From Pseudomonas sp. SST3 (lineage in GTDB: Bacteria > Pseudomonadota > Gammaproteobacteria > Pseudomonadales > Pseudomonadaceae): 64,000 bases of DNA. The DNA lies in the NCBI RefSeq assembly GCF_003325755.1, contig NZ_QORI02000017.1:1-64000 (forward strand), written 5' to 3'. How positions within the stretch are numbered: the first letter of the stretch is position 1; each line of letters begins with the position of its first letter. The notes under the pieces are model-generated. The model was not told the origin of the DNA. It made no database searches and saw only the letters and a program-made list of their open reading frames with translations. Below, one piece after another: positions 1 through 10,466 of this stretch. Made by a program: the position numbers and the translations under genes.

Positions 1-15
1 CTTCAGGATTGCCAT
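1..15 (-). CDS. lptB: LptB, start of gene only (LPS export ATPase)
   Basis: Only the first five codons are inside the window (Met-Ala-Ile-Leu-Lys on the minus strand). The ATG overlaps the TAA stop of lptA (TAATG), the usual arrangement for translationally coupled genes. The call rests on position: in pseudomonads the gene after lptA is the cytoplasmic ATPase LptB, which drives LPS extraction by LptFG. Nothing in five codons can prove it. Confidence 0.5.
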
Positions 16-560
16 TACTCGGTCTGCTCCGCTGCCTGCTCTTTCTTGCGCGGCTGGATGACCATATCCACGCGAGGGCGTGGCGTGGTGACATCGGCAT
101 TGGTAGCACGGCCGGCGTTGACGATCTGCCGCTGAGTGTCATAGACAATCTTTTCGCCTTCGAAAGTATTGCCTTCCTGCACCACTTTCGCCTGATCGAT
201 CAGCACGATGCGCTCGTTTGCTGCGAAATACTGGATAGTCAGGCCGTACGCCTTGACGATTTCCTTGTCCACGGCTGGCTTCTGCTCGTAGTAGGCAGGT
301 TTGCCAATGGAGGTGAAGACCTCGACATCGCCGTTGCTGTTCTGGGTGATGGTCACGGTGTCACCGGTGATCTTCATCGTGCCCTGGGTGATGACTACGT
401 CGCCGCGATACACGGCAACGCCCTGTCGATCGTCCAGCTCCGCCGTGTCGGCCTGGACGCGGATCGGCTGGTTGCGGTCTTCTGGAAGCGCATGGGCATT
501 CGAGCTGAGCAGAAAGATGCTCAAGCCGATCAGAAGGGGGAAAGTCTTAACGCAGCTCAT
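15..560 (-). CDS. lptA: LptA, periplasmic LPS bridge protein
   Basis: Protein of 181 residues with a signal peptide (hydrophobic stretch about 8-23, likely cleavage after NAHA) followed by an OstA/LptA domain. That domain is recognised by repeated short beta segments such as RIDTAEL-like and YRGDVVITQG strands. LptA polymerises into a beta-jellyroll bridge that carries LPS from LptC in the inner membrane to LptD in the outer membrane. The C-terminus is charged and Gln/Glu-rich. Its start overlaps the end of lptC by 14 bases and its stop overlaps the next ATG, so it sits in a kdsD-kdsC-lptC-lptA-lptB operon. The family call is firm from sequence and context. Confidence 0.93.
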   Translation of the reverse strand: MSCVKTFPLLIGLSIFLLSSNAHALPEDRNQPIRVQADTAELDDRQGVAVYRGDVVITQGTMKITGDTVTITQNSNGDVEVFTSIGKPAYYEQKPAVDKEIVKAYGLTIQYFAANERIVLIDQAKVVQEGNTFEGEKIVYDTQRQIVNAGRATNADVTTPRPRVDMVIQPRKKEQAAEQTE

Positions 561-1119
561 GCTGGCCTCTTACATTGGATAGCAGGAGCATCCTGCCTTC
601 ATTCAGATACGCTTTCATGCCCGTAGCGGTCGTTACGCCGTTCGCGGCGACGATTCTAACGGGTTGGCGGGTCTCGGCATAATCCTTCTCGGGTAGCACT
701 GTCATTCGACTGCTGGTGATAATTGTCGGGCGGCCCTTGGTGTCGGTGCGTTCGACCCTGACGTTATCGATCAGCTCGACTTCCTCGCCTTGCGGGCCGA
801 CTTCACCGCGCTCGCTGGTCACGTGCCACGGCAGCTCCGAGCCTCGGTAGGAGCGCAGATCGGGGCGGGTCAGCAGGCTGATGTCCGTGGCCTTGATGTG
901 CTCCACTTTCTCGGCGGACAGCTCATAGTTGCGCTTGCCATCCGGCTGGTATTGGACGGTTCGAGAGTTGATGACGTAGAAGTCGATCGGTGACTCCTCG
1001 CCTTGTGCCACCGGGGCTTCCTGCATAAAGCTCTCGGGGCGAATGTTCCAGTAGCCGACCGCAACCAGAAGCAGGGCGATCAGCAGGAGGATGGCGGGAA
1101 AGCGGATTCTGCTCAGCAT
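547..1119 (-). CDS. lptC: LptC, inner-membrane LPS transport protein
   Basis: 190 residues, close to the family length. A single N-terminal membrane helix (about 7-25) anchors a periplasmic beta domain. LptC receives LPS from LptB2FG and passes it to LptA. The ATG at 1119 is eight bases after the kdsC stop, and the 3' end overlaps lptA, so the genes are probably co-transcribed and coupled. Sequence divergence is high in this family, so the call rests on the N-terminal anchor, the length, the YRG/V-rich beta pattern and the fixed position between kdsC and lptA. Confidence 0.9.
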   Translation of the reverse strand: MLSRIRFPAILLLIALLLVAVGYWNIRPESFMQEAPVAQGEESPIDFYVINSRTVQYQPDGKRNYELSAEKVEHIKATDISLLTRPDLRSYRGSELPWHVTSERGEVGPQGEEVELIDNVRVERTDTKGRPTIITSSRMTVLPEKDYAETRQPVRIVAANGVTTATGMKAYLNEGRMLLLSNVRGQHELR

Positions 1120-1127
1120 TGAAACCT

Positions 1128-1649
1128 CTAAAGATAGGCGGCCTGAGCGGCTTCGAGGCTGCCTTGGGCGCGCATGATCAGTTCGCAGAATTCTCGCGCC
1201 GCACCCTCGCCACCGCGGGCGGCGGTGACCCCATGCGCATGCTGGCGAACAAAGGCATCGGCACTGGCGACGGCCATGCCCAGGCCGACGCGGCGAATGA
1301 CCGGCAGGTCTGGCAGATCGTCACCCAGGTAGGCGACTTCAGCGTAGTCGAGTCCGAGCTCGGCGAGCAATTCATCGAGCACTACGAGCTTGTCTTCGCG
1401 CCCCTGGTACAGATGCTGAATACCCAGATTCTGTGCGCGACGCTCGACCACCGGTGTTTTACGCCCGCTGATGATCGCGGTGCGTACGCCGGAATTGATC
1501 AGCATCTTGATGCCGTGACCGTCGAGGGTGTTGAAGGTCTTGAACTCGCTACCATCGACGAGAAAGTACAGTTTACCGTCCGTGAGGACGCCATCGACGT
1601 CGAAAATCGCTAAGCGAACATCGCGGGCACGGCGTAGTAGATCGTTCAC
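1128..1649 (-). CDS. kdsC: KdsC, Kdo-8-phosphate phosphatase
   Basis: 173-residue HAD-superfamily phosphatase of the compact C0 type, which acts as a tetramer. The nucleophile motif DVDGVLTDG gives Asp17 and Asp19. A later ISGRK motif supplies the Ser/Lys pair, and GDDLPDLP supplies the C-terminal acidic metal ligands. It hydrolyses Kdo-8-phosphate to Kdo, the inner-core sugar of LPS. The start is GTG at 1649, immediately after the TAA of kdsD, and no better ATG is near. It follows kdsD, which makes the arabinose-5-phosphate precursor of the same pathway. Confidence 0.95.
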   Translation of the reverse strand: MNDLLRRARDVRLAIFDVDGVLTDGKLYFLVDGSEFKTFNTLDGHGIKMLINSGVRTAIISGRKTPVVERRAQNLGIQHLYQGREDKLVVLDELLAELGLDYAEVAYLGDDLPDLPVIRRVGLGMAVASADAFVRQHAHGVTAARGGEGAAREFCELIMRAQGSLEAAQAAYL

Positions 1650-2630
1650 TTACATCACTCCTGCGCGCAGCAGATCATGCATGTTCAGCGCGCCGACCGG
1701 CCGGTCGTTTTCATCGACCACGACCAGCGCGTTGATCTTGTTGTCTTCCATGATTTTCAGTGCTTCGGCGGCGAGCATATCGGCAATGGCAGTCTTGCCG
1801 TGAAGGGTCATGACCTGGTCGATACTGGCCTGGCGCACGTCGATTCCCTTGTCCAGCGTGCGGCGCAGATCGCCATCAGTAAATATGCCGGCCAGGCTGC
1901 CATTCGCCTCGATCACCGCCGTCATGCCGAGCCCTTTCTGCGTCATTTCCAGCAGTGCTTCGCGTAGCGGAGTGCCACGGCTGACCTGAGGCAGGCGGTC
2001 GCCGGCGTGCATCACGTGTTCGACCTTGAGCAGCAGGCGACGGCCTAGTGCGCCGCCCGGATGCGAGAAAGCGAAGTCTTCGGCTGTGAAGCCGCGTGCT
2101 TCCAGCAAGGCAATCGCCAGCGCATCGCCGAGCACCAGACTGACGGTGGTCGAGGAGGTGGGTGCAAGGTTCAGCGGGCAGGCCTCGATGGCAACGCTCG
2201 CGTCGATATTGACGGCCGCCGCCTTGGCGAGCACCGATTCGGGGTTGCCGGTCATGCTGATCAAGGTGATGCCGAGGCGTTTGATCAACGGCAGCAGTGT
2301 CACGATCTCGTTGGTAGTGCCCGAGTTGGACAGGGCCAGTACAACGTCGTCACGGGTAATCATGCCCATGTCGCCATGACTGGCTTCGGCTGGATGGACG
2401 AAGAATGCGGTGGTGCCGGTGCTGGCGAGCGTGGCGGCGATCTTATTGCCGATATGCCCTGACTTGCCCATGCCGACCACGACGACGCGCCCCTTGCATT
2501 GAAGGATAAGCTGGCAGGCTTTGACGAACTGCGCATCGATGCGGGTCTTGAGTTGCTCGACCGCCTCTATCTCCATACGGATAGTGCGCTGGGCAGTCTC
2601 GATCAGCTGGCTGCTCTGGCTCATTTGCAT
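1650..2630 (-). CDS. kdsD: KdsD, arabinose-5-phosphate isomerase
   Basis: 326 residues, the standard length. An N-terminal SIS sugar-isomerase domain (about 40-180; motifs GMGKSGHIG and LSNSGTTNE) is followed by a tandem CBS pair (about 205-326). It converts ribulose-5-phosphate to arabinose-5-phosphate, the first committed input of Kdo. Two in-frame ATGs exist (2630 and 2624); an AGG five bases before 2630 slightly favours the longer form. It is the first gene of the minus-strand LPS operon and is divergent from mlaF across about 256 bases. Confidence 0.94.
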   Translation of the reverse strand: MQMSQSSQLIETAQRTIRMEIEAVEQLKTRIDAQFVKACQLILQCKGRVVVVGMGKSGHIGNKIAATLASTGTTAFFVHPAEASHGDMGMITRDDVVLALSNSGTTNEIVTLLPLIKRLGITLISMTGNPESVLAKAAAVNIDASVAIEACPLNLAPTSSTTVSLVLGDALAIALLEARGFTAEDFAFSHPGGALGRRLLLKVEHVMHAGDRLPQVSRGTPLREALLEMTQKGLGMTAVIEANGSLAGIFTDGDLRRTLDKGIDVRQASIDQVMTLHGKTAIADMLAAEALKIMEDNKINALVVVDENDRPVGALNMHDLLRAGVM

Positions 2631-2655
2631 CGTCGCCTGTAAATGAAAACGCGGG

Positions 2656-2661
2656 ATTATA
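2656..2661 (-). promoter_or_regulatory. Candidate -10 box for kdsD
   Basis: The minus strand reads TATAAT here, 26 bases before the kdsD start. The -35 region is weak, so this is a tentative sigma-70 promoter. Confidence 0.4.
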
Positions 2662-2774
2662 GCGGCAAAACCCAGCGCCGCTCACCGAAAAGCTTTCGAG
2701 CGGATCGTCGCCGCTAAAACTGAACTCAAGCTGAACGAATGTGCGCTTGCTCATGCGCCGATACAGGCCTCTGC

Positions 2775-2803
2775 TTGGGAGGTCCCGAGGGCGGTGCTAT
2801 AGT
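2775..2803 (+). promoter_or_regulatory. Candidate sigma-70 promoter for the mla operon
   Basis: TTGGGA at 2775-2780, a 17-base spacer and TATAGT at 2798-2803. It lies about 84 bases before mlaF, with a GGAG ribosome site just before its ATG. The spacing is ideal; activity is inferred. Confidence 0.6.
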
Positions 2804-2886
2804 TCGCGCCGCCAAAACGGCTCTGCGAAGTATCTCCGAAAGATCGGGGGGCGTCTGATTTTGCAGACTGTATCCAAGGAGATCCG

Positions 2887-3702
2887 ATGAGCGCCGCCAA
2901 CGCTAACGCCGTCGAGCTGAAGGGTGTCACCTTCATGCGCGGGGAGCGCAGCATTTTCAACAATGTCGATATCGTCATACCGAGAGGCAAGGTGACGGCC
3001 ATCATGGGGCCGTCCGGCTGCGGTAAGACTACGCTGTTGCGCCTGATCGCCGCCCAGCTCAAACCAGCCAGTGGAGAGGTCTGGGTCGCCGGGACCAACC
3101 TGCCGACGCTGTCGCGCCGCGAGCTGTTCGACATGCGCAAGCAGATGGGCGTGCTATTCCAGAGCGGCGCCCTGTTTACGGACCTCGACGTCTTCGAAAA
3201 TGTTGCCTTCCCGTTGCGCGTTCATACCAAGCTGCCGGAGGAAATGATCCGCGACATCGTCCTGATGAAGCTGCAAGCGGTGGGCTTGCGCGGTGCAGTG
3301 GAACTGATGCCGGACGAGCTGTCCGGTGGCATGAAGCGGCGCGTGGCGCTGGCTCGTGCGATCGCTCTGGACCCCCAGATTCTCATGTACGACGAGCCCT
3401 TCGCCGGCCAGGATCCGATTGCGATGGGTGTTCTGGTGCAGCTGATCCGCATGCTCAACGATGCCCTGGGTATCACCAGTATCGTCGTCTCCCATGACCT
3501 GGCGGAAACCGCGAGCATCGCGGATTACATCTATGTGGTGGGCGACGGCCAGGTGCTCGGGCAGGGGACGCCTGCCGAGCTGCGCGAATCGACCAATCCG
3601 CGGATTCAGCAATTCATGAGAGGCGCGGCGGACGGCCCAGTACCTTTCCATTTTCCGGCACCGGCCTATGCCGAGGATCTGTTGCGAGGCTCCGATGCGT
3701 AA
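2887..3702 (+). CDS. mlaF: MlaF, phospholipid ABC transporter ATPase
   Basis: 271-residue ABC ATPase. Walker A is GPSGCGKT (41-48), the signature LSGGM is at 145-149, and Walker B ends in Asp169-Glu170, followed by the FAGQDP D-loop region typical of MlaF. With MlaE, MlaD and MlaB it forms the inner-membrane complex that moves phospholipids and maintains outer-membrane asymmetry. In P. aeruginosa and P. putida the same gene is called ttg2A. The ATG has an AAGGAGATCCG leader. It is the first gene of mlaFEDCB, and its stop overlaps the mlaE start. Confidence 0.96.
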   Translation: MSAANANAVELKGVTFMRGERSIFNNVDIVIPRGKVTAIMGPSGCGKTTLLRLIAAQLKPASGEVWVAGTNLPTLSRRELFDMRKQMGVLFQSGALFTDLDVFENVAFPLRVHTKLPEEMIRDIVLMKLQAVGLRGAVELMPDELSGGMKRRVALARAIALDPQILMYDEPFAGQDPIAMGVLVQLIRMLNDALGITSIVVSHDLAETASIADYIYVVGDGQVLGQGTPAELRESTNPRIQQFMRGAADGPVPFHFPAPAYAEDLLRGSDA

Positions 3703-4492
3703 GCGTTCATTGATCGAGCGAATCCGGATGTTTGGCGAGGCCGGCATGAACGTTGTCGCGGCGCAGGGGCGCGCGACGCTGTTTCTGTTTCATGCGTTGT
3801 TCGGCGCGAGCGGGCTGAGCAATCGCTTCTCTCTGTTGGTCCGTCAGCTCTACTCGGTTGGCGTGCTGTCGCTGGCGATCGTGGTGGTTTCGGGAATATT
3901 CATCGGGATGGTGCTGGCGCTGCAGGGTTATAGCATTCTCAGCAGCTACGGCTCCGAGCAGGCGGTCGGGCAGATGGTCGCGCTGACATTGCTTCGCGAG
4001 TTGGGGCCGGTCGTCACCGCGCTGCTGTTCGCCGGACGTGCGGGGTCCGCACTGGCTGCCGAGATCGGAAACATGAAGTCCACCGAGCAGCTATCCAGCC
4101 TGGAAATGATCGGCGTCGACCCGTTGAAGTACATTATCGCGCCGCGACTGTGGGCCGGCTTCATCTCCTTGCCCTTGCTGACCGTCATTTTCAATGTGGT
4201 TGGTATCTGGGGTGGGGCAATGGTTGCGGTGGACTGGCTCGGCGTTTATGAGGGCTCGTTCTGGTCGAACATGCAGAACAGCGTGACCTTCACCTCGGAT
4301 GTGCTCAATGGCGTCATCAAGAGCATGGTGTTTGCCGTCGTGGTCACCTGGATTGCGGTATTCCAAGGCTACGATTGCGAGCCGACCTCGGAAGGTATCA
4401 GTCGCGCCACCACCCGGACCGTGGTTTACGCCTCGCTGGCAGTACTCGGCCTCGACTTTATTTTGACCGCCTTGATGTTTGGAGGCTTCTGA
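3695..4492 (+). CDS. mlaE: MlaE, phospholipid ABC transporter permease
   Basis: 265 residues with several membrane helices (for example [18 protein letters not shown] and [18 protein letters not shown]). The conserved central block around [21 protein letters not shown] is characteristic of the MlaE/TrcD permease family. ATG at 3695 is chosen over an upstream in-frame start at 3668 because it overlaps the last codons of mlaF (ATG inside GATGCGTAA) and gives the family N-terminus [10 protein letters not shown]. It forms the transmembrane core of MlaFEDB. The stop overlaps mlaD by one base. Confidence 0.95.
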   Translation: MRKRSLIERIRMFGEAGMNVVAAQGRATLFLFHALFGASGLSNRFSLLVRQLYSVGVLSLAIVVVSGIFIGMVLALQGYSILSSYGSEQAVGQMVALTLLRELGPVVTALLFAGRAGSALAAEIGNMKSTEQLSSLEMIGVDPLKYIIAPRLWAGFISLPLLTVIFNVVGIWGGAMVAVDWLGVYEGSFWSNMQNSVTFTSDVLNGVIKSMVFAVVVTWIAVFQGYDCEPTSEGISRATTRTVVYASLAVLGLDFILTALMFGGF

Positions 4493-4950
4493 TGCGTATC
4501 CGCACCCTGGAAATCGGTGTTGGCCTGTTCCTGCTGGCAGGTGTGCTGGCCTTGCTGTTGCTGTCGCTGCGTGTCAGTGGGCTGAACGTCGACAGCACCG
4601 ACACTTACAAGCTTTACGCCTATTTCGACAATATCGCCGGACTCAGTGTCCGATCCAAGGTCACCATGGCTGGCGTAACCATCGGCAAGGTGACGGCAAT
4701 CGACCTCGACCGTGAGAGCTATACCGGACGTGTCACGCTGGAGGTTCAGAAAGATGTCGACATTCTGCCGATGGACTCCACCGCGTCGATTCTGACCGCC
4801 GGCCTGCTGGGTGAAAAATACGTCGGCATCAGCGTCGGCGGTGAAGAGGAAACCCTGGGTGACGGCGATACGATCCGCGATACCCAGTCGTCTCTGGTAC
4901 TGGAAGAGCTGATCGGCAAATTTTTGCTCAATTCGGTCAATAAAGAATGA
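4492..4950 (+). CDS. mlaD: MlaD, MCE-domain phospholipid carrier subunit
   Basis: 152 residues: one N-terminal membrane helix (about 7-25) and a periplasmic MCE domain beginning YKLYAYFDNIAGLSVRSKV, then the GLLGEKYVGI segment. MlaD forms a hexameric ring with a hydrophobic pore that hands lipid to or from MlaC. The ATG shares a base with the mlaE stop (TGATG). The length matches the short pseudomonad or enterobacterial type. Confidence 0.95.
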   Translation: MRIRTLEIGVGLFLLAGVLALLLLSLRVSGLNVDSTDTYKLYAYFDNIAGLSVRSKVTMAGVTIGKVTAIDLDRESYTGRVTLEVQKDVDILPMDSTASILTAGLLGEKYVGISVGGEEETLGDGDTIRDTQSSLVLEELIGKFLLNSVNKE

Positions 4951-4961
4951 GGAGTATCCAC

Positions 4962-5615
4962 ATGATGACTGCCCTGCGTCGCGGCTTGCTGGTATTGCTG
5001 GCAGCCCTGCCCATGCTGGCTTTTGCGGCTCCCAGCGCTCATGAAGTGATCCAGAAGACCACCGATGAGCTGCTTGCGGATCTCAAAGCCAATAAGGAGC
5101 AATACCGCCAGGACCCGAACGCCTTTTACGACTCGCTCAACGATATTCTCGGGCCGGTGGTAGACGCGGAAGGGATATCCCGCAGCATCATGACGGTCAA
5201 GTACTCGCGTAACGCCACTCCGGAACAGATGACTCGCTTCCAGGAGAACTTCAAACGCAGCCTGATGCAGTTCTATGGCAACGCTTTGCTGGAATACAAC
5301 AACCAGCAGATTCGCGTGTTGCCGGCGAGTGCCAAGCAGGACGCTGAGCGCACCAGTGTCGGCATGGAAGTGACGGGTCGCCAGGGCGAGATTTACCCGG
5401 TGTCTTACACCATGGTCAATCAGGGCGGTGAGTGGCGGGTCCGCAACGTCATCATCAATGGCATCAATATTGGCAAGCTGTTCCGTGATCAGTTCTCCGA
5501 CGCCATGCAGAAGAACGGCGGTGATCTGGACAAGACCATCGATGGCTGGGCCGAAGTGGTCGCGCGCGCCAAGGACACCGAGGCTGGTCAGCAGGCAGCG
5601 GGCGATGATGACTGA
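4962..5615 (+). CDS. mlaC: MlaC, periplasmic phospholipid shuttle
   Basis: Signal peptide followed by an MlaC/Ttg2D domain (mature region beginning near APSAHEVIQ). The protein is soluble and periplasmic and ferries phospholipid between the outer-membrane MlaA site and MlaD. The ATG at 4962 is preferred over 4947: GAGGAG at 4949-4954 is correctly spaced for 4962 but lies inside the longer reading. The 3' end overlaps mlaB by eight bases, indicating coupling. Confidence 0.93.
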   Translation: MMTALRRGLLVLLAALPMLAFAAPSAHEVIQKTTDELLADLKANKEQYRQDPNAFYDSLNDILGPVVDAEGISRSIMTVKYSRNATPEQMTRFQENFKRSLMQFYGNALLEYNNQQIRVLPASAKQDAERTSVGMEVTGRQGEIYPVSYTMVNQGGEWRVRNVIINGINIGKLFRDQFSDAMQKNGGDLDKTIDGWAEVVARAKDTEAGQQAAGDDD

Positions 5616-5934
5616 CGCCCGTGTCGAAAGTGGCGCCGACGGCGAGCTGCGGCTCTTCGGTGTGCTTGACTACCAATCCGGGCCGGCTCTGCGCCGGGCC
5701 GGCCAGGCCTTGATCCGTGAGCATAAAGGGAAGCGGTTGTTAATCGACTGCTCGGCCGTAGAAAAATCCAGTAGCGTCGGGCTTTCACTACTGCTGGCCT
5801 TCACCCGGGATGCAACCGCATCCGGCCAGGACGTGCTCATCGCCGGTATGCCTGGCGACATGCGCGAAATCGCCAGAGTGTCAGGTCTGCTCGATGTTCT
5901 ATCGCTGGCAGACGAACCAAGAGGAGTCGTCTGA
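5608..5934 (+). CDS. mlaB: MlaB, STAS-domain regulator of the Mla complex
   Basis: About 108 residues forming one STAS fold: the strand-helix segment LLIDCSAVEKSSSVGLSLLLAF holds the conserved Ser/Thr region of anti-sigma-antagonist-like proteins. MlaB binds MlaF in the cytoplasm and is needed for complex stability and activity. Adjacent ATGs at 5605 and 5608 lie within the end of mlaC; either gives nearly the same product. The stop overlaps the next gene (TGATG). Confidence 0.9.
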   Translation: MTDARVESGADGELRLFGVLDYQSGPALRRAGQALIREHKGKRLLIDCSAVEKSSSVGLSLLLAFTRDATASGQDVLIAGMPGDMREIARVSGLLDVLSLADEPRGVV

Positions 5935-6413
5935 TGCTCCGTTGGGCTGAAACGATGCGCGGAAAGGTCCATGCGATCGCGGAGTCGCTGGGCAACCTGC
6001 TCGTCGAAACCTTTCATTATCTGGCGCTGTTCGCCATCGGTGCGGTCACCGCCTGGGCAGGGCTGGTGGCCTTCCTCGGGATGATCGACAAGGGCAGCAT
6101 CAGCGTCGATGACATCCTGCTGTTGTTCATCTACCTTGAGCTCGGCGCGATGGTTGGTATCTATTTCAAAACCAACCACATGCCCGTGCGTTTCCTCATC
6201 TATGTCGCTATCACCGCGCTGACTCGCTTACTGATCTCCGATGTTTCGCACCATCATCGTCCAGACATGGGGGTCGTCTATATTTCCGGAGCGATTCTGC
6301 TGCTGGCCGTCGCCATTCTGGTGGTGCGCTTTGCGTCCTCGAAGTTCCCCTCGGTAGCGGCGGGTAGCCATCATTCGCGCCAGTCGAACAGCGAGGCGGA
6401 GACGCTTGAATAG
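5934..6413 (+). CDS. PsiE-family membrane protein
   Basis: 159 residues with four predicted membrane helices (about 25-50, 60-80, 88-105, 118-135) and a His-rich loop (SHHHR). This matches the phosphate-starvation-inducible PsiE-like family; no biochemical role is established for it. The ATG overlaps the mlaB stop, so it is translated with the mla operon here, though it is not a usual Mla component. A link to envelope stress or lipid homeostasis is inference from position only. Confidence 0.75.
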   Translation: MLRWAETMRGKVHAIAESLGNLLVETFHYLALFAIGAVTAWAGLVAFLGMIDKGSISVDDILLLFIYLELGAMVGIYFKTNHMPVRFLIYVAITALTRLLISDVSHHHRPDMGVVYISGAILLLAVAILVVRFASSKFPSVAAGSHHSRQSNSEAETLE

Positions 6414-6511
6414 GTGAGCTTCGTCACCCCGCGCGGCTTCGGGGTTCGCAGTCTTCGGGCTTTTTTGTATGATGGCCGGCCGCGCGCGTCCGGCGCCGAT
6501 CGAGGTTGAAC

Positions 6512-6751
6512 ATGCAGGCCGTAGAAGTTAAGAATTTTCTGGAAGAAAAGCTTCCAGGTGCACAGGTGGAAGTCGAGGGCGAAGGCTGCAATTTCCAGCT
6601 GAATGTGATCAGCGACGAGCTGGCTGGTCTGGGTCCGGTCAAGCGCCAGCAGCAGATCTACGCGCATCTAAACCCCTGGATCGCCGACGGCAGCATTCAC
6701 GCCGTCACGATGAAGTTCTTCAGCCGTGCCGACTGGCTTGCGCGTAGCTGA
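6512..6751 (+). CDS. ibaG: IbaG, BolA-family protein
   Basis: 79 residues with the BolA/IbaG fold (helix-turn-strand; segment QRQQQIYAHLNPWI and the C-terminal AVTMKFFSRADW). BolA-family proteins pair with monothiol glutaredoxins in iron-sulfur traffic. The ibaG gene commonly lies between the mla genes and murA, as here. ATG at 6512 is preferred over a TTG two codons earlier. A possible Cys ligand (GEGCNF) is seen; IbaG rather than BolA proper is favoured by size and context. Confidence 0.9.
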   Translation: MQAVEVKNFLEEKLPGAQVEVEGEGCNFQLNVISDELAGLGPVKRQQQIYAHLNPWIADGSIHAVTMKFFSRADWLARS

Positions 6752-6774
6752 TCGCCGGTCGCGGCACATCTTTC

Positions 6775-8118
<1,344 letters not shown>

Positions 8119-8243
8119 CTATCGGCAATGGGCCGCAGCCGTCCGCTCGGTGAGTGGGCGGCCCCGGCTGGAACCTGCGTTTGGCTTGGTTGCCCTTGCC
8201 TGCGTCAGGGTCGCGATCAACAGGTTTCAAGGAATAACCGTCC

Positions 8244-8873
8244 ATGCTCACCATCGCCCTGTCCAAAGGCCGCATCCTCGACGACACCCTGCCGTTGCTG
8301 GCAGCAGCCGGCATCGTTCCCACCGAGAATCCCGAAAAAAGCCGCAAGCTGATCATTCCGACCACTCAGGATGACGTGCGCCTGCTGATCGTGCGGGCCA
8401 CTGACGTGCCGACCTACGTCGAGCACGGCGCGGCGGACCTCGGCGTGGCGGGGAAGGACGTTCTGATGGAATACGGCGGGCAGGGGTTGTACGAACCGCT
8501 GGACCTGCGAATCGCCAACTGCAAGCTGATGACCGCCGGCAAGGTCGGTGCGCCAGATCCCAAGGGGCGACTGCGGGTCGCGACCAAGTTCGTTAATGTC
8601 GCCAAACGCTACTACGCCGAGCAGGGCCGTCAGGTCGACATCATCAAGCTTTACGGCTCGATGGAGCTCGCACCGCTGGTGGGGCTGGCAGACAAGATCA
8701 TCGATGTGGTCGATACCGGCAACACGCTGCGGGCCAACGGGTTGGAGCCACAGGAGCTGATCGCCATGATCAGCTCGCGCCTGGTGGTCAACAAGGCGTC
8801 GATGAAGATGCAGCATGCGCGGATTCAGGCGCTGATCGATGCTCTGCAAAACGCAATAGCGCACCGGGGTTGA
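8244..8873 (+). CDS. hisG: HisG, ATP phosphoribosyltransferase (short form)
   Basis: 209 residues: the short HisG form, which lacks the C-terminal regulatory domain and normally needs HisZ as partner. It condenses ATP with PRPP in the first step of histidine synthesis. The N-terminus [12 protein letters not shown] and the PRPP-binding [12 protein letters not shown] motif are clear. No hisZ is present in this window; in pseudomonads it lies elsewhere. The ATG has AAGGAATAACC upstream. Confidence 0.95.
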   Translation: MLTIALSKGRILDDTLPLLAAAGIVPTENPEKSRKLIIPTTQDDVRLLIVRATDVPTYVEHGAADLGVAGKDVLMEYGGQGLYEPLDLRIANCKLMTAGKVGAPDPKGRLRVATKFVNVAKRYYAEQGRQVDIIKLYGSMELAPLVGLADKIIDVVDTGNTLRANGLEPQELIAMISSRLVVNKASMKMQHARIQALIDALQNAIAHRG

Positions 8874-9005
8874 CGTTCGCCTGGCTGCTGGGCAGCCGGC
8901 TCGCCTATCCGTGTCATAGCCTAAATACTCAGGTGCCCGCACGGTTGGCTTGTTACTCTAAGGGCGCCTGAAGCCAGCTTGCACGTATCTCTCATGAGGC
9001 CCGCT

Positions 9006-10316
9006 ATGACCGCTCCCATCGACATCCGCCGACTCAACGCCGCTGATCCAGACTTCTCGCGACACCTGGATCATCTGCTGAGCTGGGAAAGCGTGTCCGA
9101 TGATGGCGTCAATCAGCGCGTGCTGGAAATCATCCAGGCCGTGCGCGAACGAGGCGATGCCGCACTGGTCGAGTTCACCCAGCGTTTCGATGGCCTTGAA
9201 GTGGCCTCAATGGCCGACCTGATTCTGCCGCGTGCGCGCCTTGAGCTAGCGCTCGATCGCATCAGCTCGGCCCAGCGCCAGGCGCTGGAGGCCGCCGCGG
9301 AGCGGGTCCGCCGCTATCACGAAAAGCAGAAGCAGGACTCTTGGACCTACACGGAAGCCGATGGCACCGTGCTCGGTCAGAAGGTCACTCCACTCGATCG
9401 CGCAGGGCTTTACGTGCCTGGCGGCAAGGCGTCATATCCGTCTTCGGTATTGATGAATGCCATCCCGGCGAAGGTGGCCGGTGTGCCGGAAGTGGTCATG
9501 GTCGTGCCGACACCGCGCGGTGAAATCAATGAGCTGGTGCTGGCTGCGGCATGCATCGCCGGGGTTGATCGGGTCTTTACCATTGGTGGCGCTCAAGCCG
9601 TAGCGGCACTGGCCTACGGCACCGAGAGTGTGCCGCCAGTGGACAAGATTGTCGGCCCGGGCAACATCTACGTCGCCACTGCCAAGCGCCACGTGTTCGG
9701 CAAGGTCGGCATCGACATGATCGCCGGACCCTCCGAGATTCTGGTGGTTTGCGATGGCCAGACCGATCCTGACTGGATCGCCATGGATCTATTCTCCCAG
9801 GCCGAGCACGACGAGGATGCGCAATCGATCCTGGTCAGTTCGGACGCGGCGTTCCTCGATCGGGTCGCTGAAAGCATTGCCCGGCTACTGCCAACCCTCG
9901 AACGCGCCGAAATCGCTCACGCCTCTCTGCAGGGCCGCGGGGCGCTGATTCAGGTGGCTGATATGCAACAGGCCATCGACGTGGCTAACCGCATCGCGCC
10001 TGAGCACCTTGAGCTCTCCGTTGCCGATCCGGAGCAATGGCTACCGCAGATTCGCCACGCGGGCGCGATCTTCATGGGTCGCTATACCGCCGAAGCGCTG
10101 GGTGACTACTGTGCCGGCCCGAATCACGTGCTGCCCACCTCGGGGACCGCACGATTCTCGTCGCCGCTCGGGGTGTATGACTTCCAGAAGCGCTCGTCGA
10201 TCATCAATTGCTCGGCCGACGGCGCGTCAGAGCTGGGTAAGATCGCCTCGGTACTGGCTCGCGGCGAGTCGTTGACCGCACACGCGCGTAGTGCCGAGTA
10301 CCGTATAAAACGGTAG
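9006..10316 (+). CDS. hisD: HisD, histidinol dehydrogenase
   Basis: About 436 residues. A zinc enzyme that oxidises L-histidinol to L-histidine through two NAD-dependent steps. It contains the family blocks [19 protein letters not shown] and [13 protein letters not shown], and the C-terminal [13 protein letters not shown] motif with zinc and catalytic His residues. ATG at 9006 ([10 protein letters not shown]) is preferred over the in-frame start at 8979, as it matches the usual N-terminus. It lies between hisG and hisC, 132 bases after hisG. Confidence 0.96.
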   Translation: MTAPIDIRRLNAADPDFSRHLDHLLSWESVSDDGVNQRVLEIIQAVRERGDAALVEFTQRFDGLEVASMADLILPRARLELALDRISSAQRQALEAAAERVRRYHEKQKQDSWTYTEADGTVLGQKVTPLDRAGLYVPGGKASYPSSVLMNAIPAKVAGVPEVVMVVPTPRGEINELVLAAACIAGVDRVFTIGGAQAVAALAYGTESVPPVDKIVGPGNIYVATAKRHVFGKVGIDMIAGPSEILVVCDGQTDPDWIAMDLFSQAEHDEDAQSILVSSDAAFLDRVAESIARLLPTLERAEIAHASLQGRGALIQVADMQQAIDVANRIAPEHLELSVADPEQWLPQIRHAGAIFMGRYTAEALGDYCAGPNHVLPTSGTARFSSPLGVYDFQKRSSIINCSADGASELGKIASVLARGESLTAHARSAEYRIKR

Positions 10317-10466
10317 AAGCGATAAGTGCATTGAAGGTCGGGCGAGAAGCCAAACGCGGTGCTTTTCGTCCAGCCTCCGGCTGCCAACCCTATCAGCGCC
10401 CAAGCGACTTGCCTCGAAACTGCACGATGCCAGTCAGATACAAATAACGTGAATTGCGAGAACCCC

